Below are positions 1 to 9,735 of a stretch of DNA of 53,583 bases, piece by piece. The position numbers and the translations under genes were made by a program. This DNA is from Pseudaestuariivita rosea (GTDB lineage Bacteria > Pseudomonadota > Alphaproteobacteria > Rhodobacterales > Rhodobacteraceae). Where the stretch lies: contig NZ_JACNMP010000023.1 of the NCBI RefSeq assembly GCF_017592335.1, positions 1 through 53,583 of the forward strand, given 5' to 3'. The notes under the pieces were generated by a model. It saw only the letters and a list, made by a program, of their open reading frames with translations. It ran no database searches and was not told the origin of the DNA. How positions within the stretch are numbered: position 1 is the stretch's first letter; each line of letters begins with the position of its first letter.

Positions 1-468
1 CCGTAAATTAGCCAAGATCCTTCCCGCACCGCAGCAAACGTGCGAAGCCTGATAGAAAAGGCGCTCGCGCTCTGTTCAGAACCACACTTTCTGCATCAGC
101 AACACGTTGTTTTTCCACAGAATCGGCGGGAAGCCGTCATTCGCTGCGCATGCGAGGTCAATACCGCAGTTTTTTGGGAGCGGACATTCAAGTTTTGCAG
201 TACTTGAAAGACATACACTAGTTGCCGCTAAGATTCGGCTTTGCTGCGTCGAAGTCGGCGAACTCTGAATTTCCCTTGCAATCCGAGGGTCGCTTGTGAA
301 CAGCGAGTGCAGGAATTAGCTCAGCCTAATCATTCGTATTCCATTTCAGCTTTTTCAATGATTTAGCGAATAGGGGCTTCACACCCTGTTGGTTATTTGG
401 CAAGTTTCCGCTTAGGGTTGTGGTTGCGACGCCACTCCAAAGTAAAGATCATAGGTGGCAATTTTTAA
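1..468. other. Leader region without a recognisable gene
   Basis: I see no convincing coding frame and no RNA gene in these 468 bases before the helicase gene. Around 115-210, read on the minus strand, there are short resemblances (a GCGAATGACGGCTT-like stretch and TGAATGTCCGCT) to the dispersed repeat found at 12026, 15745 and 45984, so a further decayed copy may lie here. The helicase ribosome binding site (AGGTGG, 453-458) closes the stretch. Confidence 0.4.
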
Positions 469-3400
469 GTGCATGCAATTAGTGATGAAAATGAAAACGG
501 GAAAGCAGCCAAAGCGCAGCTCCTAGTCGAACATACTAAACGACTGACTTATGCATCTTTGCAAAATGCCGTTCCACTGCTGCGCAAAGTCGAGCTCCAA
601 GCCGGCGAAGAGGGTCTACCTGCAGGTAAGCTCCGTCTAGATGTTCACCCTCTTTTCGCGCAATCGCGAGAATGGCCGTTTGATCGGATTTTACCCGGTG
701 GATCGGTCGTTCCAGCCGAGTTGGAAACAAAACAAAACAGCGCATTTTTTGACAACTTGAACGAAGCTGAGCATGGGCAGCTTCGGCTAGTTGCAGAGTT
801 TGATGATGATCATCCCTCAATTTTGTTTGAAGCGTCGGTAGAGCTTCTGGCCCGAGATGAATGGGGCGGCATCCATGAAATGGGCCAACTATTGGCTGCT
901 TTTGTACAGCCGAACGACACGCGTGTAGCCGCAGTCTTAAGAGCAGCTTCTGATGCAATGACGAGACAAGGTCTGCCCTCTGGTCTTGACGGGTACCAAT
1001 CTCGAGACCCGGCTCGAGCGTGGGCTATCGCCGCAGCAATCTGGTCGTCGATTGAGGGAATGGACATACGGTACGCGGTACCGCCCGCTTCCTTTGAGAA
1101 GCGCGGACAAAAGGTTCGAATGCCCAGCCGATTGGCGGAAGAAGGTCTTGGAACATGTCTGGACACGAGCCTGCTTCTGGCCGCCGCATTGGAGGCTGCT
1201 GGCCTTAATCCGGTTGTGATCTTCACCGAAGGCCATGCTTTTGCGGGTGTCTGGCTGGTCAGTCGGACTTTTTCGACCGCTGAGACCTGGGATGTGACAG
1301 AGCTACGTAAGGCGATTGTCGCCCGTGAATTCCTGCCGTTCGAAACAACGCTCCTGACCGGTGGCAAGCGCGGCACATTCCGTAGCGCCGTCGTCGAAGG
1401 TGGTGCACAATTGGATGAGCCAAAAGAGCATCTCTTTGGTGTTGCGGTTGATATTGCACGCTGTCGATCATCGGGGGTCCGACCACTGGCGCGTGCAAGC
1501 GAGCCGACCGAAACCGAGGCTCCCGCCGCGGCAGACCCAATGGCTGCCTTCGAAGATCTCCTCCCGCCGGAAGGTTTTGAGCCACCTGATCCGGCCGAAG
1601 ACGAGGCGCCCGCAACACCACAAGGCCGGATCGATCGATGGCAGCGCAAGCTGCTTGACCTATCTTTGCGCAACCGCTTGCTGAATTTCCGCGACACCCA
1701 AGGGTCATTGATGCTGAAGTGTCATGATGTACCGCGGTTGGAAGATGAGCTCACTGAAGGGCGCGCCTTCAGGATGGTCAGCCTACCAGACGAGAATCCG
1801 AGACTTGGCCGTGACCCAGAGCAATACCGTCGGGAAACTGGCGAGGATATTGATGCGCGTGTCATTCGGGATGCGTTTGACAGAGGCGAGCTTTGCAGCC
1901 CTCTTCCTGGAGATCAGATGCGAAAGCGTCTCATCACACTGTATCGTAAAGCAAAAAGCGACCTTTCTGAGGGGGGGACCAATACGCTGTTTCTTGCGGT
2001 TGGTTTCCTTCGTTGGAAGCAGACAGAGACTGCGAAAAAGGATCACCGCGCACCTCTGCTGCTTGTCCCTGTGACCCTACGAAGAGCATCGGCATCTTCA
2101 CCTTTCACGCTCGTTCATCAGGGCGATGAAGTCCGTTTCAATCTGACCTTGTTGGAGAAACTGGCCGAACAAGGCATTGAGGCACCGGACCTCAAGGGCG
2201 AATTGCCACGAGATGATGCGGGCCTAGATGTTCCACGCATTTTTAAGCGGATGCGCGAAGTTGTTCGAGATATTCCCGGCTTCGAAGTTGTTGAAGACCT
2301 CGCTCTTTCGACTTTCTCTTTCGCGAAATATCTGATGTGGAAAGATCTCGTTGATCGCACAGATCAGCTACGTGAAAGCCGCCTAGTTTCGCATCTGATC
2401 GACACTCCTGATGACCCCTTTGTCCCACCGGATGCGCCAGGATTGCCAAGGCCCGAAGAAGTAGAATCCAAGCTACCACCGGCTGAGACCTTCACGCCGC
2501 TTCCAGCTGACGCCTCACAGTTGGCTGCAGTTGCTGGTGCGGTCGAAGGTCACGACATGGTCGTAATCGGACCGCCCGGAACAGGGAAAAGCCAGACAAT
2601 TGCCAACCTGATTGCGCATTGCTTGGCCCACGGAAAGACAATTCTGTTCGTCGCAGAAAAGGCTGCCGCCCTTGATGTGGTACACCGCAGATTAACCTCT
2701 TACGGATTAGGCGATGCGGTACTTGAGCTTCACAGCTCAAAAGCTGAACGGAAGAACGTAATCCGGCAACTTGGGCAGGCTTGGGAAAGACCCTCGGACG
2801 GGCAAGCCGAGGCGGAATGGGCGCGTATTTCAACGGAACTTGGGCTCGAGCGAGACCAACTCAACGAATACGTTGAAGCCCTGCATCAAAGACATGAGAA
2901 CGGGTTAACGGTCTTTGAAGCCGTTGGGTTAGCATCTCGGGAGGTCCCTATTGGTTTGTCTTGGGAGAGAATGGACACCCATGACAACGAGACGCGTGAG
3001 AGCTTACGCCGCCTCGCTCGTGAATTGGGCGAGGTAGCGCCACGCGTTCGCAATCCAGGTGCATTGCGATTGATTGAGGAACCTGAGGGCGGTTGGTCCA
3101 ACGCTTGGACGAATGAGCTTTTAGCCGCAGCTTCGGCGCTTGAGGATTTACTCCCTAGAGCACTGAAGGCACGGACAGGGATGGCAAATGCAGTCGGTCA
3201 GAACCCAGCTGCTGATCCAGCAACGCTTGAGGCTTTGGCAAGAGCGGTTCTTGAAGAGGAAGAAACTGACCGCGCGGCTTTGGGTGGACGTGATCCTGCT
3301 GAGGTCCAAGCTGAGACCGAAACTCTGCGAGAAGTTCTGGCCAGATTAGACACAGCCGAAGGCCGCCTTTCTGTTCCCTATTCAGCTCGGGACTTACCAC

Positions 3401-6261
3401 GCGTTCCAGTTGCACAAATCGACGCCGAGTGGCGGCGCGCGGCTGCAAGTTTTTGGCCGTTTTCGATGTTTCGCAAAAGTGCCGTCAGACGAACTCTGTC
3501 TGCATATGCACAGGGAAAAGCAAATCCGGAAAGCGATTTGAACCTGATTGAGGAGATGCAGGAGGTCCTCGCTGCTCTCGATACACATCCGTTGGCTGGT
3601 CTGAGCGTTTGGCGCGGGCGCGAAACAGATACGAATGCACTCAAAGCCGCGGCTATCAGGGTAGCTGCAACGGACTCTGCCGCCACTGCTGCGGCTATCA
3701 ATCCGGCTGAAGGTCTTGGACGTGCTGAGGCAAAGTCATTGGTGCTTGCGCTTGATGAGATGGCACCAGCCCGTGCTCGGTTTGAGCGGTTGGCTGGTCG
3801 CACATTGGATATGGACCTCGTCGACCTGCGAGATGCTCTTCTGGAACTTCGCCGCGATACACGGCGGTTGCAGGATTGGTTGCATTGGCGCGGCCTAGTT
3901 GCGCAAGCGGAGGCTAGAGGCCTTGCGCCGCTTTGTGCAGCGTTGGAGGTCGGTGATGTTGAGGATGCTGAGGACGTGTTTGATCGCGCATATGCGGCAT
4001 GGTGGACTCCCCTAGCCATAGATGCCGCGGCTCCGCTTCGCACTTTCATTGGTTGGAAGCATCAGAATCGGATCGAAGCCTTTCGAGAGCTCGACGCCCG
4101 TCATGCAGATTTAGCTGCTGAAAATGTTCGCAGGCGCATTGCCCACGGTTTGCCTCGGACGGAAAACATAGCCCGTAATTCGGCCCTTGGTCGTTTGCGA
4201 GACCTAATGAGCCAACAACGACCACGGGAGTCGATCCGCACATTGCTCGATCGACTGGGTCCGACCACGACCAAGCTGACACCTTGCGTACTCATGTCGC
4301 CACTTTCGGTTGCGCAATACCTACCAGCAGGCCAGGCCAGCTTTGATATTGTTCTCTTCGACGAGGCGTCGCAAATCACGACTTGGGACGCCATCGGTGC
4401 GATCGCTAGAGCGCGTCAATCGATCATCGTTGGCGACCCGAAACAGATGCCACCATCTCGTGGCTTTGATCGCGTGCAGGAAGATGATGAGGAGCTGGCT
4501 TTTTACGAAAGGGACCAGGCATCTATTCTAGATGAAGCAGTAGCAGCTGGCGTGCCATCCAACGTTCTTAGAGTGCACTATCGATCTCGGGACGAAGGTC
4601 TGATCGCCTTTTCGAATGCTCGCTATTACGATGGAAGCCTTGTGACATTCCCCGCGCCACGTGCTTGGGGAGAAGCGGTGCGACTACATCGTGTCGATGG
4701 GATCTATGAGCGCGGCGGCTCTCGAACCAACCCCGTGGAAGCCAAAGCCGTGGCCGAATTTTTGGCGAAGCGTCTGCGGGTTGAGCTGAAAAAACCAGAA
4801 GACGGCCGCGAAACCATCGGCGTAGTCACTTTCAATATTCAGCAACAGCAGCGCATCCTTGATCACCTCGACAAAGCGCGCACCGACAGTGAAGAGCTGG
4901 AATGGTTCTTTTCTGATGAGCGCGAAGAACCGGCTATCGTGAAAAACCTTGAAAACATTCAGGGCGACGAACGCGATGTGATGATCTTCTCCACGACCTT
5001 CGGCCGCGATGCTGCTGGCAAGCTATCGATGAATTTCGGGCCGATGAATCAAGATGGGGGTCAAAAGCGCCTCAATGTTGCTGTCACTCGCGCAAGGCGC
5101 GAGATGCATGTGTTTACTTCCATTGATGCAAACGACATCGACGTCTCCCGGACAAAAGCAGAAGGCGTCCGCGACCTAAGGGATTTCCTTGACTATGCCG
5201 CTCGCGGCCCTGATGCCCTGACTGCCGCAGATACAGGCTCCCTAGGCGGCGTGGACAGTCCATTCGAGGCCGAGGTCAAAGTCGCTCTGGAAGCGCTTGG
5301 TTGGGAGGTTCGCACTCAGGTGGGTGTATCGGGCTATCGGATCGACCTTGGCATCGTCCATCCTGATCGTGCAGGTCGCTATTTGGCCGGTGTTGAGTGC
5401 GACGGAGCGGCCTATCATTCGTCGCCTACTGCGCGCGATCGAGACCGCATGCGTCAAGCGGTCCTTGAAGGTCTGGGGTGGAGGATTGAACGCATATGGT
5501 CCACCGAGTGGTTCTCCCATAGGCGTGATGTCTTAGAGCGGCTAGACGTTGACCTCAGGACACATCTTGAAGAGGATCGGCAACAAGTCGAAGAGGGTCT
5601 TGAGGAGACTGACGAAGTCGATACTACGGTGGCGGCTCCCGAAACTGCAACACCTGCACTTTTTGAAACGGCGGCAACGGAAGAGAATGAGCCAGAAGCC
5701 GTTGTAAAGGCTCAAGGAGAACAACATCCAAAGCTAGATCGCGTCGCCTCTCAGGCGAAGCGTGCTTTTGACTTGGGGGATATTCCAAACGCGGATGACC
5801 CGCTTGAAGCAGATCCAGACGCCTTTCACGATCCATCATACGATGAGACCCTTCGCCTGATGGTCCGCGAGATTGTCGCGTCCATGGAGCCAATTCATTT
5901 GGATGCAGTTTCGCGCCAGGTCGCTGAGCGACATGGATGGAAACGTGTTGGTGCTAGGATCCGCGCGCGGGTAGAAGTGGCTACCAAGGGTTTAAGCCGG
6001 ACTCGGGAAACCACCGGGGATTTTCTCTGGAGGAACCCGCCCGAACATATTGTCGAGTGGCGCGAAATTCCTGGACGTGATCCTGCCGAAATTTCCATTG
6101 CTGAGCTTGCAGGTTTGTTGAGAAAAGAACCAAATATTATCCAGACAGATGACCCTACCCTGGCACTAGCGAGACGGTTGGGCTTGTCACGACTGGCAGA
6201 AAGTCGTCGATCACAGCTGAGCACAGCCCTTGAAGAAGCGCGAGTGCGGTCGGAGGCCTGA
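469..6261 (+). CDS. DUF4011-type superfamily 1 helicase with Vsr-like nuclease and DUF3320 domains
   Basis: A 1930-residue DNA helicase-nuclease, presumably cytosolic. The start is GTG, with AGGTGG ten bases upstream and no nearby in-frame ATG. An N-terminal region of about 330 residues has a transglutaminase-like look: Cys230 in GLGTCLDTS and His256 in TEGHAFAGVW. DUF4011 begins near residue 388 (DRWQRKLLDLSLRNRLLNF). The Walker A motif GPPGTGKS spans 701-708, Walker B FDEAS lies around 1297, and the C-terminal motor motifs NIQGDERDV and VAVTRARRE lie near 1500-1545. Residues about 1597-1700 form a Vsr/MTES_1575-type nuclease with Asp1626, Glu1643 and the ECDG motif. DUF3320 follows near 1795-1850. 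Such proteins occur in defence islands; the substrate of this one is unknown. It converges on the sbcDC operon. Domain assignment is from motifs, so the family is secure but the function is inferred. Confidence 0.93.
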   Translation: MHAISDENENGKAAKAQLLVEHTKRLTYASLQNAVPLLRKVELQAGEEGLPAGKLRLDVHPLFAQSREWPFDRILPGGSVVPAELETKQNSAFFDNLNEAEHGQLRLVAEFDDDHPSILFEASVELLARDEWGGIHEMGQLLAAFVQPNDTRVAAVLRAASDAMTRQGLPSGLDGYQSRDPARAWAIAAAIWSSIEGMDIRYAVPPASFEKRGQKVRMPSRLAEEGLGTCLDTSLLLAAALEAAGLNPVVIFTEGHAFAGVWLVSRTFSTAETWDVTELRKAIVAREFLPFETTLLTGGKRGTFRSAVVEGGAQLDEPKEHLFGVAVDIARCRSSGVRPLARASEPTETEAPAAADPMAAFEDLLPPEGFEPPDPAEDEAPATPQGRIDRWQRKLLDLSLRNRLLNFRDTQGSLMLKCHDVPRLEDELTEGRAFRMVSLPDENPRLGRDPEQYRRETGEDIDARVIRDAFDRGELCSPLPGDQMRKRLITLYRKAKSDLSEGGTNTLFLAVGFLRWKQTETAKKDHRAPLLLVPVTLRRASASSPFTLVHQGDEVRFNLTLLEKLAEQGIEAPDLKGELPRDDAGLDVPRIFKRMREVVRDIPGFEVVEDLALSTFSFAKYLMWKDLVDRTDQLRESRLVSHLIDTPDDPFVPPDAPGLPRPEEVESKLPPAETFTPLPADASQLAAVAGAVEGHDMVVIGPPGTGKSQTIANLIAHCLAHGKTILFVAEKAAALDVVHRRLTSYGLGDAVLELHSSKAERKNVIRQLGQAWERPSDGQAEAEWARISTELGLERDQLNEYVEALHQRHENGLTVFEAVGLASREVPIGLSWERMDTHDNETRESLRRLARELGEVAPRVRNPGALRLIEEPEGGWSNAWTNELLAAASALEDLLPRALKARTGMANAVGQNPAADPATLEALARAVLEEEETDRAALGGRDPAEVQAETETLREVLARLDTAEGRLSVPYSARDLPRVPVAQIDAEWRRAAASFWPFSMFRKSAVRRTLSAYAQGKANPESDLNLIEEMQEVLAALDTHPLAGLSVWRGRETDTNALKAAAIRVAATDSAATAAAINPAEGLGRAEAKSLVLALDEMAPARARFERLAGRTLDMDLVDLRDALLELRRDTRRLQDWLHWRGLVAQAEARGLAPLCAALEVGDVEDAEDVFDRAYAAWWTPLAIDAAAPLRTFIGWKHQNRIEAFRELDARHADLAAENVRRRIAHGLPRTENIARNSALGRLRDLMSQQRPRESIRTLLDRLGPTTTKLTPCVLMSPLSVAQYLPAGQASFDIVLFDEASQITTWDAIGAIARARQSIIVGDPKQMPPSRGFDRVQEDDEELAFYERDQASILDEAVAAGVPSNVLRVHYRSRDEGLIAFSNARYYDGSLVTFPAPRAWGEAVRLHRVDGIYERGGSRTNPVEAKAVAEFLAKRLRVELKKPEDGRETIGVVTFNIQQQQRILDHLDKARTDSEELEWFFSDEREEPAIVKNLENIQGDERDVMIFSTTFGRDAAGKLSMNFGPMNQDGGQKRLNVAVTRARREMHVFTSIDANDIDVSRTKAEGVRDLRDFLDYAARGPDALTAADTGSLGGVDSPFEAEVKVALEALGWEVRTQVGVSGYRIDLGIVHPDRAGRYLAGVECDGAAYHSSPTARDRDRMRQAVLEGLGWRIERIWSTEWFSHRRDVLERLDVDLRTHLEEDRQQVEEGLEETDEVDTTVAAPETATPALFETAATEENEPEAVVKAQGEQHPKLDRVASQAKRAFDLGDIPNADDPLEADPDAFHDPSYDETLRLMVREIVASMEPIHLDAVSRQVAERHGWKRVGARIRARVEVATKGLSRTRETTGDFLWRNPPEHIVEWREIPGRDPAEISIAELAGLLRKEPNIIQTDDPTLALARRLGLSRLAESRRSQLSTALEEARVRSEA

Positions 6262-6355
6262 GCCAAGGTTCAATGGTTTTGTGGGAAGATCAGCGTCACA
6301 TTGGCCTCTTCGCCGAAGACGGAGGTCCATATTTTTTGGAATTTGCTCCCCATTT

Positions 6356-6658
6356 TTACAGAAAGTCAAAAAGATCCGGAGTTTTTTCATCACGCCGCGC
6401 GCTCAAACCTTCGCCAAGATGAAGACATGGATGTTTCACGCGTGTGAGCCCATTACGCCCCTCGAAGTGGACCCACCCACCTCTTGGCATGCCAACGCTT
6501 AGGATCGGGGCATTGCAGATTGGACAAGCCCGTTTGAATGATGCGCTCTTGCTGCGTCCTTCGTTGCCCCGGAGCACCCAACCGCCACGGACAGAGATCG
6601 TACGGCCCCTAAACAGCCGCCGAGTGTGAGCCTTTCGAAAGTACCACCGTTCGGTCAT
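6356..6658 (-). CDS. Small Cys/His (zinc-ribbon-like) protein coupled to SbcC
   Basis: A 100-residue basic protein whose start codon overlaps the sbcC stop in an ATGA arrangement (6655-6658), which implies translational coupling and makes it the third gene of the sbcD-sbcC operon. Residues about 45-80 hold CPIC, then a His in WVHFEG, and HPC further on. This could be a zinc site, perhaps a treble clef or ribbon. The C-terminus ends in acidic-aromatic DLFDFL, like a short interaction peptide. I do not recognise a named family. The tight coupling and the absence of frame breaks argue that it is real. It might bind DNA or SbcC, but that is inference. Confidence 0.68.
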   Translation of the reverse strand: MTERWYFRKAHTRRLFRGRTISVRGGWVLRGNEGRSKSASFKRACPICNAPILSVGMPRGGWVHFEGRNGLTRVKHPCLHLGEGLSARRDEKTPDLFDFL

Positions 6659-9600
6659 CCTAGCCCCCTTCTTTCCTCAACCCGGCTGCCGCTTGGGGTC
6701 GAGCGCACGTAGAAGCCTTGCGGAATAGCCTCCTGCACCAGCCCGACGTGTGAGATCAGGCCCACAGCCCGGCTGCCCTCTGTCAGCGCAGCAAGTACTT
6801 GGATCACTTGATCCAGCGTGCCCGCCCCATTCTCGGTGTCGAGGCTACCGAAGCCTTCGTCGATAAAGATTGTGTCCATCCGGATCTTGCCCGAAAGGCT
6901 CTCGACCACATCAGCGAGCCCAAGCGCGAGGGCCAGTGCCGCGATAAAGGTCTCGCCGCCTGACAACGTGGCTGTCGGACGCGCCTTGCCGGTGTTGATG
7001 TCGAAGACCTCGATTTCGAGCCCACGCTTGCCGCGACCGCCAGATGCCTCGAGTCCTCGCGTCAGCCGGTAGCGACCACGCGTCATAGGGTCGAGCCTCA
7101 TATTTGCCGCCTCGAGAACCTGGTCGAACATTGCACCGATCGCGAAGGTCTCGAGTGTCATCTTGAAATCGTTCTTGCCGTTGGCCAGATCAGCCAGCCC
7201 CCGGAGCGGACCGGTCTCAGTTTCAAGCCGCTCGGTTTCCGCCAGGGCCGCGGCAAGTGATTTCTTGAATTCCGTCAGTGACGATACATCCGTTCTCGCC
7301 GTGGCGAATGCAGCGTTAGCCGCGTTCAAGTTCTGAATGGCTTCTGCGAACGCCAGCTGAAGCGGGGCAAGGTCCGGGCGTTCATGATCTGCGCAAGCGG
7401 CTATGGCGTTCTGCAATGTCGTGCGAGCAGCGATCAATCCATCGCGGTGATCGGTCACCTTCTTGCGGTCGACGTCGAGACTCGGGAAATGGCTCTTGCA
7501 AGCATCATATCCCGCTTTGTCCAGCCCGACCTCGGCGAGCCGAGCGTCAAAATCACCTTGGGCCTTTTTCACGCGCTGTTGCTGCGCGTCGCGCGCCCGC
7601 TTTGCTGCTTCAAGCTGCTCGTGCGCACGGGTGAGCGTTTCACTGGCGGCTCGGTCCTGCTCCGTCGCCACTTCCAGCGCCTCAGAGAGTTGCCTTTGCT
7701 CTCTCTGCAAAGCCTCCCGTCGAGCGACAACCGCCTCGGATGTGCGCAGACCTTCCGGCAGGCCTTCGATCACGGCATCCAGCTTGGCGCGCGCACCGGC
7801 AAGAACGGTTTCGGCCTTTCCCGCAGCGTTGCGCGCCGTAGTCTCGGCAGTTTCTGCCTCGGTCACTTTACGCTTGAGTTCGGCCAACTGCCCCGCCATC
7901 GCGTCTAGATCGACCACTTCTCCAAGCGCGGCGACATCGCCTTCAAGCCGTGCGATTTCAGCTTCGTGTTCCGCCATCGTGCGCTCGGGCCGTTCCTGTT
8001 CGTCCAGCGTCCGCTTTTTTTCATCCAACCATGTTCGGCAATTGCCGAGTTCGGTTTCCGCCCGAACCCGGGCCTCGGCTGCAGTTCTCGCCTCAGACTG
8101 CGCGTTGCGAAACGCTTCGGTTAAACCAGATTGCTCGGGCTTGCCATGGGCCGGCGCAGGATGATCGTGGGAACCACAGACAGGGCAGGGCGCTCCTTCG
8201 GTCAACTTTTCGGCCAGAATGATCGCCTGCGTCCGCGAAAGCCGTACCTCGGCATCAGCCAAGGTCGCCTCGGCAGCCTGTGCCGCATCAGCTGTAGTGG
8301 TCAGCTCGCGCGATGCTGCTTCGACCTTTCGTTCGGCATCGGCGACAGCTCCCTGTGCCTTTGCATGCGCCGTTGCCTTGGCCCGATCCCGGTTGACCTC
8401 GGCCAGCTCACCGTTCAGTTTGCCTCGCACCGTTTCGGTCTTTCGCGCCTGTTCAAGCGCCAGATCGGTCGCATCACGCTGAGACTGGAGCCTTTCGCGG
8501 GCCTCTATGGCCTCGGTCAGCGCCCTCTTCGCTGAGGCTTCGTCCGTCGCAGCTTCATCGAACGCTTTCTGTAGCTCCGCAGCCTGCCCGACCTGCTTCT
8601 CAATCGCCTCCAACTTTGTCAGGTCGGCCTGAACCTGCTTCCGTCGCTCCTCGTCAGACCGCACCTCGACCAACTTTTGCGCTGCTTGTTCCTTCGCCCC
8701 ATTGGCGGTATTTAGCTCCGCTTCAGCGTGGGAAACGGCATCCACCGCAAGTCTTGTGTCGTGCTCCGCATTGTGCCAAGCCGTTTCAAGATCACGAGCT
8801 TGCAAGGCATTGCTGACAGCCTCTACCCGCTTCGCCAGAGCATCAACCTCATCCATTTTCGCTTCGAGGCCGTCAAGCGCCTGCCGCGCCGTGTCGACAG
8901 CGGCAAAAGCCTTTTCGATCTGTTCGCCTTCGGCCAAAGTCTTGCGCTCGGCTTCGTTTACCGCCTCAGCGATCTGCTGAACTTGCTGCTTCTCCTCAAC
9001 CTTAGCTTCCGCCGCAGAAATTCCAACCTCCAGTGCCTCGGCGCTCTCGAAGCCGCGTTCCTCAAGCCGGGCCACATAGAGTGCTCGCTGGTCCCGCAAA
9101 GCTCGCTCTGCCTCTGAGGCTTCTTCCTTCAGACGGGCAGCGAGATCGCGATAGATCTTAACGTCGAAGAGATCTCGTAATATGTCGACCCGCGCATCGG
9201 TTTTTGCGGTAAGGAACGTTTCGAACTTGCCTTGAGGTAGGAGTACGATCTGCCGAAACTGATCCGCTCCGTAGCCAAGCAGAGTCTCGACCTCTTTCCC
9301 AACTACCGAGACCTTCTTTTCTACAATTACGCGACCGGGTTGGCTCGGGCCAAGCGTATCCACCGGAATCCCGGTAACGTCGAATAGGGAGGCTTCCGCT
9401 GCGTCATCTGTTGTCCCTTCGCCGCGCGCCTTCGGACGCTCTTGCGCCGGACGACGACGGATCAGGTAGGTTTTAGTGCCGAGCTCAAATACAAATTCGA
9501 CTTCAGTGGGTAAATCAGGCGCAGAGTGATCCGAACGCAGCGACCGTGGCTCCTGATCGGTCTTGGTTGGTGCTCCAAAAAGCGCGAAGGACATCGCCGA

Positions 9601-9735
9601 AAACAGTGTCGACTTACCCGCCCCCGTCTGACCGTATATTCCGAACAACCCTGTTTCCAGCGCAGAGCGGAAATCTACCACCTCGGTTGTCGCGAACGGC
9701 CCGAAGGCCTGAAGCGATAGGCGAATTGGTCTCAT
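6655..9735 (-). CDS. sbcC: SbcC, ATPase subunit of the SbcCD nuclease
   Basis: A 1026-residue SMC/Rad50-type ATPase that works with SbcD to cut hairpins and process DNA ends in the cytosol. The N-terminal Walker A motif GQTGAGKST is at residues 35-43. Long Glu/Ala/Arg-rich coiled coils follow on both sides of a zinc hook with CPVC at 517-520. The ABC signature LSGGETF lies near 920 and Walker B FIDEGFGSLD near 955. Length and order match the family. The start overlaps the sbcD stop by four bases (ATGA, 9732-9735), and the stop overlaps the next small gene in the same way. SbcCD is usually a housekeeping pair; here it sits between a defence-type helicase and a WYL regulator, so this copy may be specialised. 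Confidence 0.95.
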   Translation of the reverse strand: MRPIRLSLQAFGPFATTEVVDFRSALETGLFGIYGQTGAGKSTLFSAMSFALFGAPTKTDQEPRSLRSDHSAPDLPTEVEFVFELGTKTYLIRRRPAQERPKARGEGTTDDAAEASLFDVTGIPVDTLGPSQPGRVIVEKKVSVVGKEVETLLGYGADQFRQIVLLPQGKFETFLTAKTDARVDILRDLFDVKIYRDLAARLKEEASEAERALRDQRALYVARLEERGFESAEALEVGISAAEAKVEEKQQVQQIAEAVNEAERKTLAEGEQIEKAFAAVDTARQALDGLEAKMDEVDALAKRVEAVSNALQARDLETAWHNAEHDTRLAVDAVSHAEAELNTANGAKEQAAQKLVEVRSDEERRKQVQADLTKLEAIEKQVGQAAELQKAFDEAATDEASAKRALTEAIEARERLQSQRDATDLALEQARKTETVRGKLNGELAEVNRDRAKATAHAKAQGAVADAERKVEAASRELTTTADAAQAAEATLADAEVRLSRTQAIILAEKLTEGAPCPVCGSHDHPAPAHGKPEQSGLTEAFRNAQSEARTAAEARVRAETELGNCRTWLDEKKRTLDEQERPERTMAEHEAEIARLEGDVAALGEVVDLDAMAGQLAELKRKVTEAETAETTARNAAGKAETVLAGARAKLDAVIEGLPEGLRTSEAVVARREALQREQRQLSEALEVATEQDRAASETLTRAHEQLEAAKRARDAQQQRVKKAQGDFDARLAEVGLDKAGYDACKSHFPSLDVDRKKVTDHRDGLIAARTTLQNAIAACADHERPDLAPLQLAFAEAIQNLNAANAAFATARTDVSSLTEFKKSLAAALAETERLETETGPLRGLADLANGKNDFKMTLETFAIGAMFDQVLEAANMRLDPMTRGRYRLTRGLEASGGRGKRGLEIEVFDINTGKARPTATLSGGETFIAALALALGLADVVESLSGKIRMDTIFIDEGFGSLDTENGAGTLDQVIQVLAALTEGSRAVGLISHVGLVQEAIPQGFYVRSTPSGSRVEERRGLG

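Noticed and set aside
311-335. A TTAGCTCAG-like string resembling a tRNA D-arm
   Set aside because: No acceptor stem, anticodon loop or T-arm can be built around it.
7463-8164. A long plus-strand frame opposite sbcC
   Set aside because: It is the antisense shadow of the coiled-coil coding region, rich in Ser, Arg and Ala, with no domain.
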